Shown in pieces: positions 1 to 5,664 of a DNA stretch of 18,404 nt. The DNA comes from Candidatus Woesearchaeota archaeon (lineage in GTDB: Archaea; Nanobdellota; Nanobdellia; SCGC-AAA011-G17; GW2011-AR20), in NCBI GenBank assembly GCA_018302725.1, contig JAGVZJ010000026.1:2505-20908 (forward strand). Direction: 5' to 3'. Made by a program: the position numbers and the translations under genes. Each line of letters begins with the position of its first letter. Position 1 is the stretch's first letter. The notes beneath the pieces are model-generated. The model was given only the letters and a program-made list of their open reading frames with translations. It searched no databases and had not been told where the DNA came from.

Positions 1-10
1 TTAGGTGTAC

Positions 11-94
11 TGCGGGAACTAGGACTCGAACCTAGGTAGACACTAAGTCACTAGCTCCTTAGGCTAGCCCGTTTGACCACTCCGGCATTCCCGC
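11..94 (-). tRNA. tRNA-Leu, anticodon AAG
   Basis: An 84-nt cloverleaf can be folded by eye. The acceptor stem is GCGGGAA/TTCCCGC with discriminator A. The D-arm is CCG/CGG with loop GAGTGGTCAAA. The anticodon stem is CTAGC/GCTAG with loop CTAAGGA. A long variable arm contains GAC/GTC, and the T-arm is CTAGG/CCTAG with loop TTCGAGT. The long variable arm plus A73 indicate leucine rather than serine. U33 is followed by A34-A35-G36, so the anticodon is AAG and would read CUU. There is no intron and no encoded CCA. It lies 31 nt downstream of the rpoD stop on the same strand, so it may be co-transcribed or have its own start. Adenosine at position 34 is unexpected in an archaeon. Confidence 0.93.
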
Positions 95-125
95 ATGTAA
101 ATAAGTAAAAAGAATTAGCTTTAAT

Positions 126-902
126 TTATTTTGCTTTAGAAAAGCTTTTCTCAAAATCAGCCAATTTTTTATCTAGAATGTCTAAAGCAGTAACAATAAT
201 TTCTTTTGGTTTCAACTGCCCCCAACTCTCTAAAAAGAATAAAAACTTAGTATCGCTATACTCTACTTTAACTCCGTTTTCCTCGCAAAACTGCTCGCAT
301 GAATCAGTCCATTTCATCAGATCAGCAATCTCAACGCCATTCCCCTTTTCAATTAATAAGCCATTGCATAATTTAATAGCCTCTTTAACTTTGGTCTTGG
401 CTTCAACAGTTAATTCAGGATATCCCTTGTAATACACATGCCCAGGACTATATTTCATATGTTCCTTTCCTTTTCCAAGAACTGCAGTTGCAACAAATTC
501 TAACTTTTGTCCCTTATCTAACTCAACAATTGGTATATCTCCAATAACAGGATGAATCTTAGGATCATTGCTCTGCATATCTTTAGAATAAACAGTCCCT
601 TCTTCTTTGGCAGGCAGGGATAATTCTACCTGGCATAAAGCACATCCCTCTCCCTTGCACTTGCACTCGCTTTGTAGATTATAAGTTTTCAAATCAGTAG
701 TTAAAGGAATCAACCCCAGTCTGTGGGCAATAATCTCATCAAATAAAGCAGAGCCATTTTTTCTAAACTCTACTTCTTTTATTGCCAAAGTAGGCACTTC
801 AACTAGTATAGTTCTTCTTAATGTATTTGCAATAACAGGATTAATATTATCTATAGTAAAAACAATTTCATTTTCATCCTGATGAATCAGCTCTACTTTC
901 AT
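126..902 (-). CDS. rpoD: DNA-directed RNA polymerase subunit D (Rpo3)
   Basis: This is subunit D, the archaeal counterpart of bacterial alpha and eukaryotic Rpb3, which forms the assembly platform of RNA polymerase with subunit L. The start is the ATG at 902, giving 258 aa. It overlaps the rps11 stop as TAATG and has a strong GGAGGG ribosome-binding site just upstream; a longer reading would add 13 residues of rps11-overlapping sequence. The N-terminal dimerisation signature around residues 20-70 (NTLRRTIL, then AHRLGLIPL) is clear. Cysteines at 80, 82, 87 and 90 resemble the Rpb3 zinc loop. Residues about 160-230 look like the ferredoxin-like D3 insertion, but only C179, C202 and C206 remain, too few for a canonical 4Fe-4S site. 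It is the last protein gene of the S13-S4-S11-RpoD set. Confidence 0.97.
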   Translation of the reverse strand: MKVELIHQDENEIVFTIDNINPVIANTLRRTILVEVPTLAIKEVEFRKNGSALFDEIIAHRLGLIPLTTDLKTYNLQSECKCKGEGCALCQVELSLPAKEEGTVYSKDMQSNDPKIHPVIGDIPIVELDKGQKLEFVATAVLGKGKEHMKYSPGHVYYKGYPELTVEAKTKVKEAIKLCNGLLIEKGNGVEIADLMKWTDSCEQFCEENGVKVEYSDTKFLFFLESWGQLKPKEIIVTALDILDKKLADFEKSFSKAK

Positions 903-1336
903 TATACCCTCCTTCCTCTTCTTAAGTGCTTTTTCCTGCATCCATCATGAGGCATTGGAGTAACATCTTCTATAACTCCTATTCTAAACCCGTCTCTTGA
1001 TAATGTCCTTATCACTGCCTGTGCTCCAGGCCCGGGATTATGAGGCCCTTCATGCCCCCCAGGAGCTTTAATCCTAACATGCAATGCATTTATTCCTGCA
1101 TCTTTAGCAAGCTCTCCTACTCTCCTTGCAGCAGACATCGCAATTGTAGGGCTGCTCTCTAATCTGTGTATCTTAGTCATCATCCCTCCGCTAACAATCC
1201 CTAAAGTCTCGCTTCCTGTAATATCAGTCACATGGATAATAGTGTCATTATAGCTAGCATAAATATGTGCAATTCCCCATCTGAGGTTCTTTTCAGTTTT
1301 CTGGTCCTGGTTCCTTGGTCTGTAGCTTCTTTCCAT
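902..1336 (-). CDS. rps11: Small ribosomal subunit protein uS11
   Basis: uS11 lines the platform of the 30S subunit near the 3' end of 16S rRNA and the E site. The 144-aa product has the family core from about residue 20 (WGIAHIYASYNDTIIHVTD), the GGMM and SAARRVGE segments, and the basic tail ending HLRRGRRV. The chosen ATG at 1336 lies inside the end of rps4, a 44-nt overlap. No ATG, GTG or TTG lies in frame between it and the conserved core. The start context AAGGTAGAAGATG is identical to that of rps7 in this window, which supports it. The roughly 19 residues before the core are somewhat longer than in many archaeal uS11 proteins. Its stop overlaps the rpoD start by one base. Confidence 0.97.
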   Translation of the reverse strand: MERSYRPRNQDQKTEKNLRWGIAHIYASYNDTIIHVTDITGSETLGIVSGGMMTKIHRLESSPTIAMSAARRVGELAKDAGINALHVRIKAPGGHEGPHNPGPGAQAVIRTLSRDGFRIGVIEDVTPMPHDGCRKKHLRRGRRV

Positions 1337-1970
1337 CTTCTACCTTCTCAACTTTCTTTTCTGAAATTTTTACTTCAGCTTTATCTTCTTTCTCCTGTTC
1401 TTTTGTTTTTTCTTTTTTAAGTATTGAGCTTTTTCTTTTTAACTCATCTTCCTTCTTTTCTTTGGGTCTCTCTGGATGGTCCTCTCTTGATATTGCAGAC
1501 CCTTGTCTAAATCCTATCTTTGTTTCTTCTTCTTTCTTAACCATGTATGAAGGAACTGTAACTTTGCTTCCGCTTAATGCAACATGGCCGTGGATTATAA
1601 ATTGCCTTGCTTGTTTAATTGACCTGGCCATATTTTTTTTGTAAAGTATTGTTTGCAGTCTCCTTGAAAGAATGTCTTTTGCAGTCAGAGTCAGCACATC
1701 GCTCATCTTTGCATCTTTCCCAACTAATCCAAGGCTTGTTAATTTACTCAGTAGTTGGCTTTGCTCCTTTCTTGCCTGTTCAGTATCAGCTCTTCCTAGT
1801 TTCTTTGCCTGTCTTGTAAAACCTCTCAGCAAAGACTGCATCTTCCATAGTTCTTTTTTATTGCTTAATCCAAATTCATTAACAAGCAATCTTTCAGATT
1901 CTATCCTCTCCCTTTTCCAGGGATGCATCGGTGTTTCATATTTCTTTCTTATTTTTTTTATAGACCCCAT
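1293..1970 (-). CDS. rps4: Small ribosomal subunit protein uS4 with charged C-terminal extension
   Basis: uS4 is a primary 16S rRNA-binding protein that nucleates 30S assembly. The 225-aa product starts MGSIKKIRKKYETPMHPW, as usual for archaeal uS4. The S4 RNA-binding domain spans about residues 103-160, with RRLQTILYKK, RQFIIHGHV and a GFRQGSAIS segment. Archaeal uS4 usually ends soon after this domain, at about 180 aa. Here residues 165-225 form an extra Lys/Glu-rich, low-complexity tail that reads 44 nt into rps11 in another frame. The start ATG is 2 nt after the rps13 stop, with GGTAAGAAG as a possible ribosome-binding site. The tail is probably disordered; whether it binds rRNA is unknown. 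Confidence 0.96.
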   Translation of the reverse strand: MGSIKKIRKKYETPMHPWKRERIESERLLVNEFGLSNKKELWKMQSLLRGFTRQAKKLGRADTEQARKEQSQLLSKLTSLGLVGKDAKMSDVLTLTAKDILSRRLQTILYKKNMARSIKQARQFIIHGHVALSGSKVTVPSYMVKKEEETKIGFRQGSAISREDHPERPKEKKEDELKRKSSILKKEKTKEQEKEDKAEVKISEKKVEKVEDGKKLQTKEPGPEN

Positions 1971-1972
1971 TT

Positions 1973-2464
1973 TTACTTCTTACCCTTGCTAGTCTCTGGT
2001 TTTTTTGCTTTTGCTTGAGCTACTTGTGATTTTTTTGAAACTCCGACAGCTCTTCCTTTTCTAAAGTGCGCCCTTGTCCTCTGCCCTCTTACTGGCAGTC
2101 CCCATGCATGTCTTAATCCCCTGTAAGATTTTACTTGTTTTAGCCTTTTAATATCCAATTCATGGTTTAATCTAAGCTTTGAAGAAATTAAGTGTAAATC
2201 CCCTCCTGTTAAATAATCTTTTCTCCTGTTAAGCATCCAGCTTGGGAATCTCTCAGTTGGGTTTTCCAGTAATTTGTTTATACCTTCAATCTCTTTTTCA
2301 TCCAAAATCCCTATTTTTTTCTTTTTATCAATCTCAAGAACATTGCAAATGGCATTTGAAAGCATAAACCCTACCCCTTTAATCTTCATTAGACCCTTAA
2401 AAACAGTTTTATTGCCATCTAGATAGTCCTGAGCTATTTTTACAATCTGTTTAGAGTCTGCCAT
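1973..2464 (-). CDS. rps13: Small ribosomal subunit protein uS13
   Basis: uS13 sits in the 30S head and contacts 16S rRNA and the large subunit across bridge B1. The 163-aa product has the helix-two-turn-helix region near residues 20-50 (KGLMKIKGVGFMLSNAIC) and the basic signature SYRGLRHAWGLPVRGQRT near residues 112-129, followed by a Lys/Ala-rich tail. The ATG at 2464 has no clear Shine-Dalgarno sequence. A TATA-like box lies 26-33 nt upstream, so a nearly leaderless mRNA is plausible. It heads the usual archaeal order S13-S4-S11-RpoD. Confidence 0.97.
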   Translation of the reverse strand: MADSKQIVKIAQDYLDGNKTVFKGLMKIKGVGFMLSNAICNVLEIDKKKKIGILDEKEIEGINKLLENPTERFPSWMLNRRKDYLTGGDLHLISSKLRLNHELDIKRLKQVKSYRGLRHAWGLPVRGQRTRAHFRKGRAVGVSKKSQVAQAKAKKPETSKGKK

Positions 2465-2489
2465 TCTTCATTAAAATCTATAAATGCCC

Positions 2490-2497
2490 TTTTTAAA
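2490..2497 (-). promoter_or_regulatory. Putative TATA box for rps13-rps4-rps11-rpoD
   Basis: On the minus strand the element reads TTTAAAAA, preceded by an A-rich stretch that could serve as a B-recognition element. Its centre is about 29 nt from the rps13 ATG. Start about 26 nt downstream would leave an untranslated leader of only 3-4 nt, which matches the lack of a Shine-Dalgarno sequence there. The 48-nt gap 2465-2512 is one of the few breaks inside this compressed array. Confidence 0.5.
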
Positions 2498-2512
2498 GTT
2501 TTTTGTTTGAAA

Positions 2513-2854
2513 TTAGTTAAATCTCCCTGATAAGCTTCCATTAATATCACTAATAGCCACAGAAGCAGCTTGAAATGTTCTTAGGGATGGAGCCATCATA
2601 GTAATATCCACTATACTTTGAACTAACCTAGCTCGACAGCGCATTAACTCATCAAATACAAGGTCCATTTCAGAAGAACTCCCATTATTACCATAGAATC
2701 TTCCATCATTGCTATAAAGTCCTCTAGGCCTTGTTTCATCTCCCCTAAACCAAAAACCATAACTTGGGCAGAAAGGTCTATTCTCACCAACTGACCTCAT
2801 ATATTGCCTGTCCTCACCTGTAAATCTAAAAACTTGTTTTTTTTCAGCCAGCAT
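2513..2854 (-). CDS. Unrecognised 113-aa protein inside the ribosomal gene array
   Basis: I do not recognise this protein. The best start is the ATG at 2854: it is one base after the rps7 stop, and GGGAG lies about 8 nt upstream. In-frame ATGs at 2869 and 2884 would overlap rps7. The first part (residues 1-55) is polar and aromatic, with FRFTGEDRQYMRS, PSYGFWFRGD and a Gly/Asn/Ser-rich stretch. The second (about 60-105) looks helical, from MDLVFDELMRCRARL to FQAASVAISDI. Two cysteines are present but form no metal motif, and there is no signal peptide or membrane segment. It is probably translated from the rps12-rps7 transcript. A link to ribosome assembly or transcription would be only guilt by association. 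Clean coding over 114 codons in the same direction makes a real gene likely. Confidence 0.75.
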   Translation of the reverse strand: MLAEKKQVFRFTGEDRQYMRSVGENRPFCPSYGFWFRGDETRPRGLYSNDGRFYGNNGSSSEMDLVFDELMRCRARLVQSIVDITMMAPSLRTFQAASVAISDINGSLSGRFN

Positions 2855-2855
2855 T

Positions 2856-3443
2856 TTATCTACTCCCATCTGCTTGTCTTTCAAGCTCTAATTTCCTAGA
2901 AATAGCAGTACTTCCCTGCTCTGTTTTATAAGCAGAAATTATCTCTTCTGCAAGGGCATTAACCATTGTTTTCTTCTTCCCATAAGATTTCTGATAAGAT
3001 CCTTGAACCATCATCCTTAATGCTATGTCTATCCTTCTTTGAGGAGCACAGTCTACAGCCTGGGGATATTTAGCCCCCCCATACTCTATTGTGGTAATCT
3101 CCTCTCTTGGAGCTGAATTCTCTATTGCCTTAACAAAAACCTCTACAGGATTCTTCTTTGTCTTCTCTTCAATTAATCCAAAAGTATCAAAAACAAGATT
3201 ATACACAGTCTGGCTCTTTCCTGTACATTTCCCAGATGTTAATTTATGCTTCTTTCCTTTATGCCCGGGCACCATCAGCTTATTCATTAATCTCTCTACA
3301 ATTGAGTATTTGTTTTTCCAGAACCTAACAACAGTATTTCTTCCTCCTGTTTTAGGCACAAGAATTGGTGTTAAATTAATATATCCTACTAATCCTCTGT
3401 CCTGTATTTCTACATTTGTATCCCATTTATTGAACAGCTTCAT
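2856..3443 (-). CDS. rps7: Small ribosomal subunit protein uS7
   Basis: uS7 nucleates folding of the 16S 3' domain and lies by the E-site tRNA exit. The 195-aa product has the archaeal N-terminus, the segment RLMNKLMVPGHKGKKHKLTS, the core NPVEVFVKAIENSAPREE, and QAVDCAPQRRIDIALRMM followed by the ALAEEII helix and SRKLELERQADGSR at the end. The ATG at 3443 overlaps the rps12 stop as ATGA, a translational coupling arrangement. The start context AAGGTAGAAG doubles as the last codons of rps12. In many archaea EF-2 and EF-1alpha genes follow rps7; here they do not. Confidence 0.97.
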   Translation of the reverse strand: MKLFNKWDTNVEIQDRGLVGYINLTPILVPKTGGRNTVVRFWKNKYSIVERLMNKLMVPGHKGKKHKLTSGKCTGKSQTVYNLVFDTFGLIEEKTKKNPVEVFVKAIENSAPREEITTIEYGGAKYPQAVDCAPQRRIDIALRMMVQGSYQKSYGKKKTMVNALAEEIISAYKTEQGSTAISRKLELERQADGSR

Positions 3444-3877
3444 CTTCTACCTTTCTCTATCTTCCCTCTTATTAAAGCATTTAGACTTTGATCATTAACC
3501 TTGATAACCTGCCATCTTATTCCAGGAATATCTCCTTTAGATTTTCCCATAGCCCCCCCGATGCATTCAACAACAACTTCATCATGCTCATTTATCATCT
3601 TAATAGCATTATACCCTGGAACAAATGCTGCAATTTTCTTGCCATTTTTAATTAGCTGAACAACAACACACTTCCTCATAGCTGAGTTCGGCTGCTTTGC
3701 CTCTCTTTGTGTTTTCTCAAGAACAATAGCTTTTGCCTGAGGACTTCCCTTCAATGGATCTGATTTAGCCTTAAGATTCAAAGTTCTTCTTGTGTACCAT
3801 TTATTGTTCCATCTAAATCTTTTTCTTTTATCCTTAAGCTTCTTTCCCGTATTCAGTCCATTCGATTTATTTGCCAT
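3440..3877 (-). CDS. rps12: Small ribosomal subunit protein uS12
   Basis: uS12 sits at the decoding centre and helps control fidelity. The 145-aa product has the archaeal/eukaryotic-type basic N-terminus (KLKDKRKRFRWNNKWYTRR) and the decoding loop KQPNSAMRKC at residues 61-70. It also has the second conserved loop with GKSKGDIPGIRW at 111-122. The ATG lies 2 nt after the nusA-like stop, with no strong ribosome-binding site, suggesting translation coupled to the gene before. Its TGA is shared with the rps7 start. Confidence 0.98.
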   Translation of the reverse strand: MANKSNGLNTGKKLKDKRKRFRWNNKWYTRRTLNLKAKSDPLKGSPQAKAIVLEKTQREAKQPNSAMRKCVVVQLIKNGKKIAAFVPGYNAIKMINEHDEVVVECIGGAMGKSKGDIPGIRWQVIKVNDQSLNALIRGKIEKGRR

Positions 3878-3879
3878 TT

Positions 3880-4272
3880 TTAAACAACTTTCATCTCAAT
3901 GTTAAAATATTTCTTTAATAAGGTATTATAAAACTTTAGGTTCTTGCCATCTCTTCCAATCAAAAGGGCTTTGGTTTTAGTATCTCCTTTAACTTCTAAA
4001 ATTTTTCCTTTGTCTTCTATTTCAACGTTTAGAGGGTAAATTAAGCTATTTATAAAACTAACCTTGTTATCAGTAAACTCCACGATTTTTATCTTCTTCT
4101 TCATCAGGTTTGAAAGCCTCTTTACATTTTTGCCTGATTTCCCTATGGCCTTAGCACCATCATCCACTATAAATATGAGTATCTCATTATGGATATGCAT
4201 ATCCTTAACCTTGCATCTTGTAACCTTCTCAAATAAATTTATCTGCTGTATTGTATCATTAGAATATATCAT
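3880..4272 (-). CDS. nusA: Archaeal NusA-like protein with two KH domains
   Basis: This is the short archaeal NusA homologue: two KH RNA-binding domains without the bacterial polymerase-binding N-domain or S1 domain. The 130-aa product shows the first GXXG loop as GKSG at residues 44-47 and the second as GRDG at 106-109, each in the usual VIG(K/R)xGKN-type context. The family is thought to act in transcription elongation or termination, or on rRNA transcripts, but its exact archaeal role is poorly defined. It lies one base after rpl30e and 2 nt before rps12, the standard archaeal place. Confidence 0.94.
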   Translation of the reverse strand: MIYSNDTIQQINLFEKVTRCKVKDMHIHNEILIFIVDDGAKAIGKSGKNVKRLSNLMKKKIKIVEFTDNKVSFINSLIYPLNVEIEDKGKILEVKGDTKTKALLIGRDGKNLKFYNTLLKKYFNIEMKVV

Positions 4273-4273
4273 C

Positions 4274-4522
4274 TTAAAAGCTCAATACATTGATAGAAAA
4301 AGGCTTTTTACATACAACTCCAAGTTCTTCATTTGTCTCTTTTGGCTTATTCAGCTTTGCATTAAACACCTTGCAGTAATGCTCTAAATCCTCTAAAACT
4401 TTTCTGGGGCAGTTGCTTGAGACATAAACATTTTTTACCTCTCCTTTTTTCAGTTTCTTTAGAGTTCTCTCTGTCCCGATAACAATTTTGCCTTCTTTTA
4501 ATGCATCTCTTAACTCTTTCAT
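4274..4522 (-). CDS. rpl30e: Large ribosomal subunit protein eL30
   Basis: eL30 is a small L7Ae/L30e-fold protein of the archaeal and eukaryotic large subunit; family members bind kink-turn-like RNA. The 82-aa product shows the family pattern: LRDALKEGKIVIGTERTLKKLKKGEVK, then VYVSSNCP, EDLEHYCK and ELGVVCKKPFSINVLS. Archaeal eL30 is usually nearer 95-100 aa; this copy ends almost at once after the last conserved strand. The ATG overlaps the rpoA'' stop as ATGA, with AAGGA a short distance upstream. Position between rpoA'' and nusA is the classic archaeal arrangement and supports eL30 over another L7Ae paralogue. Confidence 0.93.
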   Translation of the reverse strand: MKELRDALKEGKIVIGTERTLKKLKKGEVKNVYVSSNCPRKVLEDLEHYCKVFNAKLNKPKETNEELGVVCKKPFSINVLSF

Positions 4523-5664
4523 TTCTGGTCCTTTATCTTTGCTATTAAACTAGGCAGCCCCGTCCCGACAGGAATCTCCTGGTTTAACATCACATTTTCA
4601 ATTACTGAATTTAATTTGTCTTCCTCTCCTTTCAAAGTAGCATTGACAATATGCTTTAAAGGTGTTTCGAAACTGGCTCTTGCCAAAACACTTTCCTTCT
4701 CTCCTGTAATTCCGCTTCTTGTAATTCCCTTTACAGTCCCTAATGAAGTCATAACATCAGCCAGTAGCATAATATGCCTTATGTCTATATCCAATCCCTG
4801 ATTCTCAACCACCTCTATAGCTTCATTCATTATCGCCTGTCTTGCTGCCTCAACTCCAAGGATAGACTCGGTCATGAATATATCATTTGTAACAGTCCTC
4901 TTAAAATCAACACCTTCTGTTTTCATAACTTCCTTCAGATTGTTTCCGACGCATATCACAACAAATTCATTATCCTTCTTGATCGGTAAAACCTGTTTTA
5001 TCCCCTTGACCCCCTTAACATGAAGCTCTCTTACTTTCTCTCTGAGTTGGTATAACTCCTTTAATTCAAATGTCTCTGCTTTTAATTTAATAGAAATAAA
5101 ATCCTTATTCGCCCTGGCATCAACATTCTTCAGCAGGTCTGTAATCATCTTAACTAGCTGAGTTTCTGTGATTACAAAATCTCTCATCTTTGATTTGTTT
5201 GGATATACTTCTATTCTTGATTGTGACATGTTTACTGTAAATTCATCCGCAACTTCCCAAAGCTTTGTTTCTTTTATAGAAGCAGCTACCCTTTTTACCT
5301 TGACAGGATCTTTTGATATGTCTTTCTCGAGATAAACTTCTATTCTCGGTGTGCTTGGTTCTTTTCTTGCGTCTAACAGCTCAATCAATCTAGGCAGGCC
5401 TAATGTAACAGCAACCTCAGCAACACCTGCAAAGTGGAATACATTTAAAGTCATCTGGGTACCTGGTTCACCAATGCTTTCAGCAGTAACGATTCCTATT
5501 GCTTCCCCCGGGCTTATCATTGCATTTTCAAATTCAGTTCTCACTCTATCTAAAACTCTCTTTACCTGATCCCCCTTTAAGTTGTGAGCCTCTACTTCTC
5601 TTTTTACTTCATCAAGCAACTTTTGGGGAAGTTCCGTATACTCTTCATAAATTGATTTAGCCAT
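4519..5664 (-). CDS. rpoA2: DNA-directed RNA polymerase subunit A'' (Rpo1C)
   Basis: This is the C-terminal part of the largest RNA polymerase subunit, split from A' as in most archaea. The 381-aa product contains the region around residues 50-85 with PGEAIGIVTAESIGEPGTQM and LNVFHFAG, corresponding to the trigger-loop area. The jaw follows, and then the C-terminal clamp part with DIRHIMLLADVMTSLGTVKGITR. The ATG at 5664 overlaps the end of rpoA' by 8 nt, with GAGGT about 8-9 nt upstream. Its TGA overlaps the rpl30e start. No intein or large insertion is visible. Confidence 0.98.
   Translation of the reverse strand: MAKSIYEEYTELPQKLLDEVKREVEAHNLKGDQVKRVLDRVRTEFENAMISPGEAIGIVTAESIGEPGTQMTLNVFHFAGVAEVAVTLGLPRLIELLDARKEPSTPRIEVYLEKDISKDPVKVKRVAASIKETKLWEVADEFTVNMSQSRIEVYPNKSKMRDFVITETQLVKMITDLLKNVDARANKDFISIKLKAETFELKELYQLREKVRELHVKGVKGIKQVLPIKKDNEFVVICVGNNLKEVMKTEGVDFKRTVTNDIFMTESILGVEAARQAIMNEAIEVVENQGLDIDIRHIMLLADVMTSLGTVKGITRSGITGEKESVLARASFETPLKHIVNATLKGEEDKLNSVIENVMLNQEIPVGTGLPSLIAKIKDQK

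Noticed and set aside
903..941. Longer rpoD start overlapping rps11
   Set aside because: The strong GGAGGG site and the family N-terminus MKVELI both point to the ATG at 902.
4064..4387. Plus-strand frames antisense to the ribosomal and polymerase genes, this one included
   Set aside because: All lie opposite strongly conserved genes and show hydrophobic Ser/Leu/Phe-rich shadows of Lys/Glu-rich proteins.
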